In this document: in pieces, positions 33,930-43,415 of the stretch | Position numbering within the stretch: the first letter of the stretch is position 1 | Layout: the number at the start of each line of letters is the position of its first letter | Source: Gammaproteobacteria bacterium | GTDB taxonomy: Bacteria; Pseudomonadota; Gammaproteobacteria; Pseudomonadales; JAUIET01 | Direction: 5' to 3' | Length of the DNA: 64,000 bases | NCBI GenBank assembly: GCA_030429735.1 | Contig: JAUIET010000003.1 | Span: 248,001-312,000 of the forward strand | The notes under the pieces: generated by a model | What the model saw: only the letters and a program-made list of their open reading frames with translations | Told to the model about the DNA's origin: nothing | Databases searched by the model: none | Translations under genes and position numbers: made by a program

Positions 33930-34119
33930 TCATCTGTGTCGGTACCGCGCCGGCGACCACACTGAATGCCGCAATGCCGACCGCTTTGACACCAGCGCAG
34001 CGAAGTTCCTGCGCCGGCGCGTCTTTCAAGCGCTTTTGTAACACACTTCACAACCGATGCAGGCATGCAAGAATGGCAGAAAACGAGGGCAAGCTGTCCT
34101 AACCGTTATTTAGACCCTG

Positions 34120-35196
34120 ATGTATTCTACAGACATGAATACATATATTGAAAAACAGCAGCAAAGCCACAGGTCGCGACACGTGGTCATGGTGACCTAC
34201 CCTCAGGCGCACATACTCGACGTGGTTGGCCCTATTGAAGTGCTGACCGGTGTTAAGTTGTTTACCGATGAGCAAGCAGAACCTTACACGGTCAGCATTG
34301 TTGCCGAATCGCAAGGCCCAATAGAGACCACCTGCGGCATTCCGATCAACGCTCATCATGACTTCGCCACCGCGCAAAATGCTCTTGAGCATATTGATAC
34401 GTTAATCGTCGCCGGGGGGCACGGAACCACGGGCGCACTGGCAGACGCAGCACTTTTGGATTTCGTGACCTGGGCTGCCGATAAAGCCCAGCGCGTTGTA
34501 TCCATTTGCACCGGCGCGATGATTCTTGCAGAGGTTGGGCTGCTCGATCACCGGCGCGCCACAACGCATTGGTTCTGGTGCCCCACTCTCACGAAACAGC
34601 ACCCCAAGGTGATGGTAGAGAGCGATTCCCTGTTTGTACGCGACGGCAAAATCTGGACCTCGGCCGGAGTAACTGCCGGCATGGATCTTTCCCTGGCGCT
34701 TATCGAGGAAGATTGGGGCCACGATATTGCGCTACAGGTTGCTCGCTACAATGTGATGTACATGATGCGACCTGGCGGCCAGTCGCAGTTCAGCGCCGAG
34801 CTTATTGCCCAGCAAGCGGAAGGCGGTCCGATGAAAGACACACTGGACCATATACGTGAAAATTACGATAAGAATTTAACGGTCACGACTCTAGCCGCCA
34901 GGGCATTCATGTCTGAACGGACGTTCGCCAGAAAATTCAAAGAGAGCGTGGATATGACGCCTGCGCAATACGTGGAAATCGTACGACTGCAAGCCGCGCG
35001 TGTTGCTCTGGAACAAGGTAACGACTCGGTAGATGTCATCGCTTCAAACGTGGGCTTCGCAAACTCTGAGCGAATGCGCAGGGCGTTTCAACGTCATCTG
35101 GGAATTGCCGCCACTGAATATCGACAACGATTTCAGTCCAAGAGCGCTCAGGCTGCCGGTTTGCAAAGCACTGATCCGAAAGGAGATTCAACATGA
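34120..35196 (+). CDS. GlxA-family AraC regulator with DJ-1/PfpI domain
   Basis: 358 residues (353 from an alternative ATG at 34135). The N-terminal DJ-1/PfpI-like domain (about 20-200) has the nucleophile-elbow-like VVSICTGAMILAEVGLL, and a C-terminal AraC double helix-turn-helix follows (LTVTTLAARAFMSERTFARKF, VDVIASNVGFANSERMRRAF). Such regulators control amine, carnitine or betaine catabolism in several proteobacteria. It may regulate the TauD-like gene upstream; no operator can be assigned. Confidence 0.9.
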   Translation: MYSTDMNTYIEKQQQSHRSRHVVMVTYPQAHILDVVGPIEVLTGVKLFTDEQAEPYTVSIVAESQGPIETTCGIPINAHHDFATAQNALEHIDTLIVAGGHGTTGALADAALLDFVTWAADKAQRVVSICTGAMILAEVGLLDHRRATTHWFWCPTLTKQHPKVMVESDSLFVRDGKIWTSAGVTAGMDLSLALIEEDWGHDIALQVARYNVMYMMRPGGQSQFSAELIAQQAEGGPMKDTLDHIRENYDKNLTVTTLAARAFMSERTFARKFKESVDMTPAQYVEIVRLQAARVALEQGNDSVDVIASNVGFANSERMRRAFQRHLGIAATEYRQRFQSKSAQAAGLQSTDPKGDST

Positions 35197-35391
35197 TGTT
35201 CAGCCCCTAGCTTTTCAGTACAAAGTGTCAGTACGGCGGAGGATGCTGCTTTCCATAGCACGGTTCACTCCTCACTGACTGAATAGATAGCCTTAAACAC
35301 ACACATTTGCGCCAAAGATGGCGTACGGGACAACTTTGTCTCAAAAAAAGCCCATTCACACTGGAGCACGGCTTCAGCAAGGAGAAACAGC

Positions 35392-35907
35392 ATGACAATT
35401 CAACGCAAAACCATTGTCACCGTACTGCTGGGTATTTCAGCCGGCTTACTTGCCACACTGATTCCTGGCGGGCCAATCGAAAACCGGGATTTCTCTCATA
35501 TTGATCCGCTGATTCTGGCCGCGTTCAATGTATTCCTGACCTCACTGGACCTAGGCACCCTGGTCCTGATGGTGTTAACCATCCGTGGTCAGGAATGGGC
35601 AATTGCCAGCGCCTTTTACGTTGCACTTGCCTACTACGGGGTCTATGCAATCGACCTTGCGCAAGTCTTCCCAAAATCACCCACGCCTATGTCGCCGGTG
35701 TTAGCGAGAATTGAGCTGGTCGGTATGAGTACCTCAATACCGTTAATGATCTACAGCCGCTATGTCATCTCAAGTGAAGTTGTAAAACCCATTGACAGGC
35801 TTCCAGCATGGTTGAAAGTAACAGGGCTTTCCTTCGTCGCGGTACTTGGCCTGGCAATCACCTGGTTCGCGACCGACTCGGCCGTGCATTCCGGTCTTTC
35901 GCAATAA
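35392..35907 (+). CDS. Small integral membrane protein, unknown function
   Basis: 171 residues with four predicted helices (TIVTVLLGISAGLLATLI, ILAAFNVFLTSLDLGTLVLM, WAIASAFYVALAYYGVYAI, LKVTGLSFVAVLGLAITWF). AAGGAG stands 8 nt before the ATG, giving good start support. I do not recognise the family. It lies 28 bp before the S41 peptidase lipoprotein on the same strand and the two are probably co-transcribed. Confidence 0.75.
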   Translation: MTIQRKTIVTVLLGISAGLLATLIPGGPIENRDFSHIDPLILAAFNVFLTSLDLGTLVLMVLTIRGQEWAIASAFYVALAYYGVYAIDLAQVFPKSPTPMSPVLARIELVGMSTSIPLMIYSRYVISSEVVKPIDRLPAWLKVTGLSFVAVLGLAITWFATDSAVHSGLSQ

Positions 35908-35935
35908 CAAACTGCTCACCTATCTGGAGAACGCT

Positions 35936-37333
35936 ATGATTTTTCGAACACTCTTTTTTGCTGCACTGCTAATGCTGACCGCCTGCGATGGTGGATCGAA
36001 TACAGCACAAACAGACGCCAACTCGCAAGCCAACCCATCGTGGCAGTCAAAACTGCAAGGCGTCTGGGAGCAAACCGGCTACGGGGAACTGGTGGTGGTT
36101 GAGCAAGCACAGGCCACTCAGTACCAGTTCACCAGCAGTACCTGCGTTCGGCTTGAAACAAGCGCGCTGGACGACATCAGCAATATCACATTTGCCGAGA
36201 ATGACAACGCGTTTGAAATTCGCGAAGCGGAACTTGGCTTCGCCGAGTATTTTCGAAGAATCGATGAACTACCCGACGTCTGCTTAAGGCCGGTTGGCGA
36301 ATCACCCGTGGACATCTTTGAACATGTGTGGCGTACATTTAATGAACGCTACGCCTTCTTCTCCGAACGCAACGTCAACTGGATGCATCAGTACGATGCA
36401 GTTCGCGATCAAATCAGTGAGCATATGCCTGACAATGATTTATTCATTGCTCTTGCCACGTTGCTGTTGGCGATTGATGACGCCCATGTCTCACTTACCG
36501 CCGGGGAGGAAGCACACTTTTCGCCCGCGCAGCCAAAAGGCGTGCTTAAGCAGCTGATCGACGAATTCGACAACCAGCATCAGTTTTCTGACCTCGATCA
36601 GTATTTTGATCACGCGCTTTCACAATGGACGGAAATTCTCGTCGACAACTACCTCGATGAGCCCTTTTTTGCTGCTGGCGGACAAGGTAATGACATGCTG
36701 CTGTGGGGAACAATAGGCACAGATATTGGTTATCTCCGCGTGGATCGTATGGTGGTCTCTGAACAAACCGACGACGTGCAAATAGACGAGCTGAATGAGA
36801 TTCTGGATGAGGTTTTTCTGCACATGTTGAACACTACGGGCATGATCGTTGATGTTCGCATCAACCAGGGCGGCACCGACGCGATTGCCCTGCAGATTGC
36901 AAATCGTTTTGCAGACAGCCAGCGCATGGCCGTACGTAAATTTGCGCGCTCCGCAAGCGGTGACAACCCTGCCCAGGAAATTCTGTTTCAACCGACCGCC
37001 GCCGCGTATCTGCAGCCAATAGTGCTTATCACTAGCGGCACCACCACCAGTGCCGCCGAAGTGTTCACCGTATCAATGCGCGAACTTCCGCATGTTACCC
37101 ATATGGGTGAGCCCACCAACGGGTCGCTATCCGACGCTTTGGAAAAAACCTTACCGAACGGCTGGCAATTCAGTCTGGCAAATGAAGTGTACAGCGGCTC
37201 CGATGGCGTTGCCCATGAGGCGACCGGCATTAGGCCAGACATTGAAATACCAGTCTTTCATCACGCTCTTCGACAGGCAGGACAGGATTCGGCGCTGAAC
37301 GCAGCGCTTGAATTCTTGCACGGCAATCGTTGA
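35936..37333 (+). CDS. S41-family (tail-specific) peptidase lipoprotein
   Basis: 465 residues from ATG 35936, chosen for the GGAGA site and the signal peptide that follows (MIFRTLFFAALLMLTAC, lipobox LTAC). The S41 catalytic domain is in the C-terminal half: VDVRINQGGTDAIALQIANRF, then ITSGTTTSAAEVFTV with the likely nucleophile in SGTTTSAAE, and MGEPTNGSLSD. No clear PDZ domain is seen, as in tricorn-core-like S41 proteins. It would act in the periplasm. Confidence 0.87.
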   Translation: MIFRTLFFAALLMLTACDGGSNTAQTDANSQANPSWQSKLQGVWEQTGYGELVVVEQAQATQYQFTSSTCVRLETSALDDISNITFAENDNAFEIREAELGFAEYFRRIDELPDVCLRPVGESPVDIFEHVWRTFNERYAFFSERNVNWMHQYDAVRDQISEHMPDNDLFIALATLLLAIDDAHVSLTAGEEAHFSPAQPKGVLKQLIDEFDNQHQFSDLDQYFDHALSQWTEILVDNYLDEPFFAAGGQGNDMLLWGTIGTDIGYLRVDRMVVSEQTDDVQIDELNEILDEVFLHMLNTTGMIVDVRINQGGTDAIALQIANRFADSQRMAVRKFARSASGDNPAQEILFQPTAAAYLQPIVLITSGTTTSAAEVFTVSMRELPHVTHMGEPTNGSLSDALEKTLPNGWQFSLANEVYSGSDGVAHEATGIRPDIEIPVFHHALRQAGQDSALNAALEFLHGNR

Positions 37334-37425
37334 GTTATTCATTAGTCTCTTAGCACAACAAGGAAAACACCATGAGATCAAACACTCTCTTGACAAAATT
37401 CATCAAGCAACAAAAGGAACTTACC

Positions 37426-38205
37426 ATGAAAACCACTCTTCAGATTTGCGCAACCACGTTCGCCGCCTGTGTAGTGACTGGCAACGCTGTCGCAAGCGAT
37501 GCCATTGGGCCCGGTGACCGCGAGGCGCGCTGGGTTGTTGGCGGCGGTGCCGGTGTATTAACCAGCGTCTACCGCGGCGAGAACAAAACGGCCGCTGCAA
37601 TTCCAAATATCCGTTACAACGGCTCACGCTTTCTTATTCGAAACGCAACATTGAATGTGTCCTTACTGCAGATGGGGCCGTTTAGCGGCGGGCTGATCAT
37701 AACCCCTGACAGTGGCTTGCTGAGTGATAAAGACGAATACCGAGACAATGCGCAGCTGGCCGGGTTAAATGAACGTGACGCCACGGTAGAAGGCGGCTTC
37801 TACATCAACCACAGCAGCGACCTCGGCCGCGCCACATTGACTGTGTTATCAGACCTTGCGCATGAGCACGACGGTCAATCGGCAACACTGAGCTATACCT
37901 TCGATCTAAAGTTGGGAAACTGGTTCATCAATCCGGAGTTTGGTGTGCAATGGCTAAGCGCGCAGAAAACCAATCATTACTACGGTGTCAGTGCCAATGA
38001 AGCCACTGTAGACAGGCTGGCATACAATGCTGGTTCCGCATTGAATGCGTTTGCTGCACTCAGGGCTCGCTATGAATTCACGCAACGGTGGGATATGGAA
38101 CTGCATGCCGGAGCGAAACGACTCAACTCCAGCATTTCAGACAGCACGATTGTCGATGAAGATTACTGCGCCTACGGTGGGCTGTCGATAAACTACAGCT
38201 TCTAA
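37426..38205 (+). CDS. MipA/OmpV-family outer-membrane protein
   Basis: 259 residues from ATG 37426, with signal peptide MKTTLQICATTFAACVVTG ... AVAS; an upstream in-frame ATG at 37372 would bury it. The N-terminus WVVGGGAGVLTSVYRGENKT and the terminal strand YCAYGGLSINYSF are typical of MipA/OmpV barrels. MipA proteins are thought to act as scaffolds or small-solute or adhesion porins. It follows the S41 peptidase gene by 92 bp. Confidence 0.88.
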   Translation: MKTTLQICATTFAACVVTGNAVASDAIGPGDREARWVVGGGAGVLTSVYRGENKTAAAIPNIRYNGSRFLIRNATLNVSLLQMGPFSGGLIITPDSGLLSDKDEYRDNAQLAGLNERDATVEGGFYINHSSDLGRATLTVLSDLAHEHDGQSATLSYTFDLKLGNWFINPEFGVQWLSAQKTNHYYGVSANEATVDRLAYNAGSALNAFAALRARYEFTQRWDMELHAGAKRLNSSISDSTIVDEDYCAYGGLSINYSF

Positions 38206-38323
38206 CCCGTATTATTTCGTAGTGGCATGTCCGGGCGCGTCTGCTGTTAGATCGTCCGGGCATCTAAACTCTTACCGTAGGCACTGCCAGGCCACGCCGA
38301 TAAACCTTCGAATACGCAAGCGG

Positions 38324-38662
38324 CTAACACTGCGGCCCGAACATCGCCAGCACGGTGATGTCTTCTTCAATATCGAAGAAAGAATGCAGTGTATTCGCTT
38401 TCACAAACAACACGGTTCCGGGCTCTATGTCATGATCTTCGTCATTAACCCGCAAGCTGCCTTTACCGCTTAGCACAAAATACACTTCGTCTTCCGCGTG
38501 CGGAGATTGCATGTCTTTACAGCCCTTGGGCAGATGGTATACCGCGCAGCTCATGCTGGGCACATTGATAAACTCAAGAAATCGGGCTTCGTCGCCGCGT
38601 ACTTTTTCTACCAATTCCTCCAGCTTAAAAACCTGCCAGTCAGCGCCTATGTCTGTTCTCAT
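38324..38662 (-). CDS. Cupin-domain protein
   Basis: 112 residues, a single small cupin barrel. Motif 1 is HAEDEVYFVLSGKG (the usual G at its start is replaced) and motif 2 is GTVLFVKANTLHSF, providing His and Glu metal ligands. It is cytoplasmic. It stands alone and is convergent with the MipA gene. Such cupins are metal-dependent isomerases, dioxygenases or sensors, and the role is not evident here. Confidence 0.85.
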   Translation of the reverse strand: MRTDIGADWQVFKLEELVEKVRGDEARFLEFINVPSMSCAVYHLPKGCKDMQSPHAEDEVYFVLSGKGSLRVNDEDHDIEPGTVLFVKANTLHSFFDIEEDITVLAMFGPQC

Positions 38663-38769
38663 ATTTACCCCGCGCGATTCACCAATAAGTCACTATTCTA
38701 CAGCACGAAGCTCGGCAATAGGACCAGAAAGACAGCGGTATGCCGTTGCATAAATAAGCCTCTTAGCGT

Positions 38770-39330
38770 CTAAAAAACAGGGACGCCGGCCAGATAAGGG
38801 TGCAGCCACGCCACAACCGCGTAAACCACAACACCAATAACAACAACTTTAATGTCGGCAAGCAAACCCGGTGATTCCGGCTTTTGCCATGCGCCTTCGC
38901 GTCGATTTATAAAAAGCATTTCCAGAATAGCCCACACCAATAGTCCGCCGAACAGGATTACTGATCGGTTGTCGCCATTCATCAATAAATGCGCGATCGA
39001 CCAAACCACAACGCTGCTCAGTTGCGGGTGACGCAGAACACGTTTAATCGATGTGGGTGGTTTGGATGCAACAAACAACACAAAGGCCAGCACCATTAAG
39101 CCAACGCCCACTGGTCTGAGCGCCGGATCGGGTACGTAGACCAGCGTGGGCGTGGTTGCTTTCCAACCAAAAACAATCATTGCCAGCGCGGCCAGAACCA
39201 GCAAGGAAAAGCTGCCCATATAGCCGCCCTCGCCCAGCGCGTTCTTCCAGGCCTGCTTAATACCTGGCATCAACGAGGGCACAAAGTGCACAAAAGACCA
39301 CAGTAGCAAACCCGAAATCAACAAGCCCAT
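38770..39330 (-). CDS. NnrU-family membrane protein
   Basis: 186 residues with about six helices. The NnrU signature is present as LRHPQLSSVVVWSIAHLLMNGDNRSVILFGG (split here at the His-Pro and Asn-Gly-Asp motifs). NnrU was named from nitric-oxide respiration loci, but homologues are widespread in organisms without denitrification, and no nir or nor genes occur here. It is related to isoprenylcysteine methyltransferase-like membrane enzymes. Confidence 0.88.
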   Translation of the reverse strand: MGLLISGLLLWSFVHFVPSLMPGIKQAWKNALGEGGYMGSFSLLVLAALAMIVFGWKATTPTLVYVPDPALRPVGVGLMVLAFVLFVASKPPTSIKRVLRHPQLSSVVVWSIAHLLMNGDNRSVILFGGLLVWAILEMLFINRREGAWQKPESPGLLADIKVVVIGVVVYAVVAWLHPYLAGVPVF

Positions 39331-39515
39331 ACCACTTCCCCACGATCGTTTCGCGTGATGTTACGCCGCACAGCAACGAAATTCCATAAGGTTACCTCAA
39401 TAGTTACGCAACACACCTCGCTCCGTTTGGTGCCTGTATCGTGTACCGATGGCATTTTTTATATGGCTTGGGCATACTCTGTCAGCCGTGCAAAAATAGA
39501 AAAGCGAGAAACGAC

Positions 39516-40700
39516 ATGTTGGCTGATACCAATACGGCGTCTGTAGACGTCAACAGCCCCAAATCATTGTTTGCTGCAATCTATCTGAGTGTTATAGGTG
39601 CTGCCGTGTTTATCGTTCAACCAGGCTTTGTGCAGGGTTTGGTCGAGATATATGGTTTCTCTGAGCAGCAAGCGGGGTATATCGCATCAGCTGAAATTTG
39701 GGGCCTCGCTTTAACCACCGTTTTATTGGCACTGGGTGGACACAAAGTCAGCTGGCGCTTGATTCTCAAAGTGTCGATCATGCTGTTTGCGCTGGGCAAT
39801 ATTGCGTCGTTGATGAGTCAGGATTTTACCTTGTTCAGCAGCATGCGCTTCCTGGCCGGCATGGGTTCCGGAGGACTGGTGTCGCTGACATTTACGATGA
39901 TTGGTCTGACGCAACGAGCCGATCACAACTTTGGCTATCTCATCATGGGGGTTCTCACCTATGGCGCGCTCGGCTTGTGGATAATGCCCTGGGCACTGGA
40001 TACAGTTGGTATGAACGGTGTGATTATCTTTTTTGCACTGTTTGCTCTCAGTGGATGGCCTTTCATTGCGCACACACCCGACTCAGGGCAGGAGCATCTT
40101 CAGGTTGAGGCCGACGCCATTGACCTGTCTGGCGTGTTGCGTTGGTGTGCCATTGTGGCGATGTTTACCTACTTCTTTGCGCAAGGCGTTATCTGGGCCT
40201 ATCTGTTTCTGATCGGCCTCAACGGCGGTGTCAGTGAACAGGGGGTTGCCAATGGATTAATGCTGTCTCAATTTCTTGGTATTGCCGGCGCTTTTGTACC
40301 GGCTCTGTTAGGAAATCGCTACGGGCGCATCATTCCACTGACTATTGGTATCATCGGTGGCTCTGCCGTACTTTACGCACTGTATGGTGAATTTACCGCC
40401 ATGCTTTATGCGGTTACAGTCTGTGTTTATAACTTCTTCTGGAACATGACACACCCTTTTTTGCTAGCGGCCATGGCAAGTTTCGATCAGCATGGCCGTG
40501 TTGTAGTCTACGCGGTGGCCGCGCAAATGCTGGGGCTTGCTGTTGGCCCGGCATTCGCAGCCAATCTGTTAGACGGTGGCGATTATGCCCGGGTAATTAC
40601 AGCAGGCATTGTCATCTTCCTTGCCTCCTGGGTGTTGATTATGGTGCCGCTTTTCAATCACCGAAGTAAGGCACGATCCAAGGCAATCGATATCGAATAG
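39516..40700 (+). CDS. MFS transporter
   Basis: 394 residues from ATG 39516; an in-frame ATG at 39441 would add a 25-residue hydrophilic stretch. Twelve helices with MFS organisation are visible (SLFAAIYLSVIGAAVFIV, the loop LGGHKVSWR between TM2 and TM3, and the central break near SGQEHLQVEADAIDL). Substrate unknown. It is convergent with the CitE-like lyase gene with only 3 bp between stops. Confidence 0.87.
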   Translation: MLADTNTASVDVNSPKSLFAAIYLSVIGAAVFIVQPGFVQGLVEIYGFSEQQAGYIASAEIWGLALTTVLLALGGHKVSWRLILKVSIMLFALGNIASLMSQDFTLFSSMRFLAGMGSGGLVSLTFTMIGLTQRADHNFGYLIMGVLTYGALGLWIMPWALDTVGMNGVIIFFALFALSGWPFIAHTPDSGQEHLQVEADAIDLSGVLRWCAIVAMFTYFFAQGVIWAYLFLIGLNGGVSEQGVANGLMLSQFLGIAGAFVPALLGNRYGRIIPLTIGIIGGSAVLYALYGEFTAMLYAVTVCVYNFFWNMTHPFLLAAMASFDQHGRVVVYAVAAQMLGLAVGPAFAANLLDGGDYARVITAGIVIFLASWVLIMVPLFNHRSKARSKAIDIE

Positions 40701-40703
40701 TGC

Positions 40704-41588
40704 CTACTGTCTGTGCTCTATAGCTGCCTGGAATGCAACAAGATGGCGTGCTTGTTCGAGATGCAGTACCTCCACCATCGCACCATTTACTGTGATGACA
40801 CCCTTACCTTTGTTTTCTGGCGAAGCGAACGCGGCTATTACATCTTTGGCATGCGCAACGGCCTCCGAGTCAGGTGCAAACAGGCGATTAGCGGTCTCAA
40901 TTTGAGAGGGGTGTATCAGAGTTTTGCCTTCGAAACCCATAACACGCCCCTGCTCACACTCCGCGGCAAAGCCATGCTCGTTCCTGATGTCGTTATACAC
41001 GCCATCGAGTGCGACCAGATCAAACGCCCGCGCGGCGAGTAAAGTCAAACTCAAAGCCGTTTGCAGATTGCTCCGGTCGGCTATTGCCGATGCATGAAGT
41101 TCCTTGGCGAGGTCATTCGGGCCCAGCATGAACCCGGCCAGGCGCGTGGTTCGCGCTTGCGCCGCGATGTCCTGAATATTCAGAATTGCCAGAGGCATTT
41201 CGATCATCACCCACAACAAAAAATCCGTGGGTGCATTCAGTTCGCTGAGTATCCCGTCAAGATCACTAATATCTTCGGCACAGGTCACTTTAGGCACCAA
41301 TACACCATCGGCCTGGCCACGCACGGCCATTTCAATATCTGCCCGTCCCCACCGCGTGTCGAGTGCATTACTGCGCACCACTACTTCACGATAACCATAC
41401 GCTTTTTCCTGCAGCGCGGATTCGATGTTTATCCGAGCGTCATCCTTGGCGTCTGGCGCCACCGAATCTTCCAGGTCCAGAATGATCATGTCAGCAGGCA
41501 GGCTGCGAGCCTTTTGCAGGGCTCGTGTATTCGCACCGGGCATGTACAGACAGGAACGTCGAATTCCGGCTTCATTTTTTAGGGGCAT
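40704..41588 (-). CDS. HpcH/HpaI-family CoA-ester lyase (CitE-like)
   Basis: 294 residues. The pattern is CitE/L-malyl-CoA lyase-like: RRSCLYMPGANTRALQKA, DMIILDLEDSVAPDAKD with the metal-binding acidic cluster, VVRSNALDT, VLPKV-type strand (GVLVPKV), MIEMPLAILNI with the second Glu ligand, and FEGKTLIHPSQIE. It would cleave a 3-hydroxyacyl-CoA such as malyl-, citramalyl- or methylmalyl-CoA. No citrate lyase alpha or gamma genes are near, so true citrate lyase is unlikely. Its start is about 100 bp from the broken (2Fe-2S) gene remnant. Confidence 0.9.
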   Translation of the reverse strand: MPLKNEAGIRRSCLYMPGANTRALQKARSLPADMIILDLEDSVAPDAKDDARINIESALQEKAYGYREVVVRSNALDTRWGRADIEMAVRGQADGVLVPKVTCAEDISDLDGILSELNAPTDFLLWVMIEMPLAILNIQDIAAQARTTRLAGFMLGPNDLAKELHASAIADRSNLQTALSLTLLAARAFDLVALDGVYNDIRNEHGFAAECEQGRVMGFEGKTLIHPSQIETANRLFAPDSEAVAHAKDVIAAFASPENKGKGVITVNGAMVEVLHLEQARHLVAFQAAIEHRQ

Positions 41589-41684
41589 TTGTTGCTACCA
41601 ATCATTGAACTATAAATCATGCAGATACTAAACGATCAGTCAGGGAAAACAATGGGCGACGTTCGACGCCCGCCTACTGCCTGA

Positions 41685-42161
41685 ACACTGGCTTGTGCAC
41701 TGCTGTGGGTAGTTCGTGACGAATTCAAGTTAAAAGGCGCCAAGTTTGGTTGCGGAGCCGGATTGTGTGGCGCTTGCACAATGCACATTGATGGCAGGGC
41801 ACAACGCAGCTGCGTATTGCCAGTATCGGCTGTCACCGGAAAAAGCGTCACTACCATTGAAGGTCTGGGGTCTTCCGACAAACTGCACCCGCTACAACAA
41901 CGCTGGGCTGAACTGGGGGTTCCCCAGTGCGGTTATTGTCAGTCCGGCCAGATCATGGCCGCCGCTGCGCTATTAAGCAGTAACTCCGCGCCTACTGAAC
42001 AACAGGTGGAACAGGCCATGGCAGGCAATATTTGCCGATGCGGTTGTTACCCGGGCATCAAGCGGGCGATTCTGGACGTGGCGGTAATGTCGAACGTGCA
42101 AGGCGACGGGGTTGCCTACTACACCCCAGCCTCAGGCAAAGAGGGGCATAGGCATGGCTGA
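41685..42161 (+). pseudogene. 5'-truncated (2Fe-2S) subunit of a molybdenum hydroxylase (IorA/CoxS type)
   Basis: From 41700 the translation reads LLWVVRDEFKLKGAKFGCGAG-LCGACTMHIDG, which is the standard IorA/CoxS sequence from about residue 25 on. It includes the first [2Fe-2S] cysteines and then the second cluster (QCGYCQSGQ, GNICRCGCYPGI). The first 25 or so residues of the family are missing: an in-frame TGA lies at 41682 and no good start codon or RBS follows. A non-canonical CTG (41688) or TTG (41763) start could yield a shortened product, but the first half of the first cluster domain would be lost with the latter. Its end overlaps the beta-subunit remnant by 8 bp. Confidence 0.75.
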
Positions 42162-43357
42162 GTTGAATCAAAACACAGCGCTGTCCGGCAGCCTCAGCAG
42201 CATAAATCGACGCGAGTTCTTACGCAGCACGGGCCTGCTTGGTGGCGGATTGATTGTGGGGGTTTCTTTGAGCGGCTGCAGTGACGTCGGCCCGGCGATC
42301 AAAGCCAGCGAAAGCAGTTTCACACCCAATGCGTTTCTGCAAATTACCAGCAACAGCGACATTATGTTTCATAACCCGCGCGACGAGATGGGCCAGGGCG
42401 TCTACATGGGCCTGACCACGCTTATCGCTGAAGAGTTAAACACCCATCCTGAGAAGATTCAGGTGGTGATTGTTGATGCGCACCCCGCGTACGCGGCACC
42501 CAGTTCAGGCGTTCAGGTTACTGGGGGCAGCGGCAGTATTCGCGACCACTACCTGCCCTTGCGCCAGGCCGCCGCGAATGCGCGCTCGCTGTTATTGCGG
42601 GCGGCCGGCAATACGCTGGGCGTACCCGCTGAGGAATTGCGTTTGGAAGAGGCCGAAATCTGGCATGGCAGCAAAACCTTTGCAATCGGCCAGTTTGCAA
42701 CGGCCGCGCAAGCACTGACTTTGGCGAATAATGCGCCGCTCAAGCCAGGTTCCGAGTTTAGATTTATCGGCAAAGAAATACCACGAATAGACGCCATCGC
42801 AAAATCCACCGGCACTGCCCTGTATGGCATCGATGCCGAGCCTGATAACGTGCACAGAGCTGTGGTTCGCCACTCACCAGTACCCGGCGTGGTCGATGTC
42901 ATTGAAATGCATTCCGGCCTGGCAGTGGTTGCAGATCACTATTGGCCGGCGAAAAAAGCCGCCGCATTGCTTGATATTGAATGGCACATACCCGACGAGC
43001 TGCGCGGCGTGTCATCCGCCAGAATACGCGCAGACTACGAGGCGGCAATGCGCAGTGACGAAGGCAATGTCTACATAGAAACGAATGATGTGCCCGTTAC
43101 CGAAGCAGCCAGGCATACACTTGACGCGGATTACTGGACTCCCTATTTGTCGCACTCGCCAATGGAGCCCATGAACGGAACAGTTCGTATCCAGGGCGAC
43201 TGGGCCGAAGCGTGGGCCGGTAATCAAAGCCCAATGGCTGTTCAAGGCATGGTCGCACGATATGCAGGCATTGATGCCGATCGCGCCAGCGGTTGCCAAT
43301 GCGGTGTTTCGAGCAACCGGACAGCGGCTTAGAGATTTGCCCTTACGCCTGACTTAG
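42154..43357 (+). pseudogene. Internally deleted molybdopterin subunit of IorB/xanthine-dehydrogenase type
   Basis: The ATG at 42154 has GAGGGG upstream and opens with a Tat motif NRREFLRSTGLLGG. The frame follows the family normally (FLQITSNSDIMFHNPRDEMGQG, TGGSGSIRDHYLPLRQAAA) to VQGMVARYAGIDADR, then shifts frame: the +1-type frame continues APAVANAVFRATGQRLRDLPL, which is the extreme C-terminus of IorB, ending at TAG 43357. About half the normal 720-760 residues, including the central molybdopterin-binding parts, are gone. A smaller in-frame gap is also visible at SPV/PGVVDV, where about 20 family residues are absent. In the original frame the product stops at 43332. Confidence 0.8.
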
Positions 43358-43415
43358 CACTTAGTATTCATGAACCCGCGGCTGCAACCGGCTTTTGCAA
43401 TCTCTGAGGTTCCCA

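Noticed and set aside
33930-34119. GC-rich gap after the TauD-like gene with two GCGCCGGCG copies
   Set aside because: The copies are short and within expectation for this base composition; no ORF, RNA gene or terminator is supported here.
38206-38323. GTCCGGGC repeated twice between the MipA and cupin genes as a bidirectional terminator
   Set aside because: The copies are direct, not inverted, and no T-run is present on either strand.
38770-39330. NnrU as evidence of denitrification
   Set aside because: No nitrite, nitric-oxide or nitrous-oxide reductase gene is near, and the family is common outside denitrifiers.
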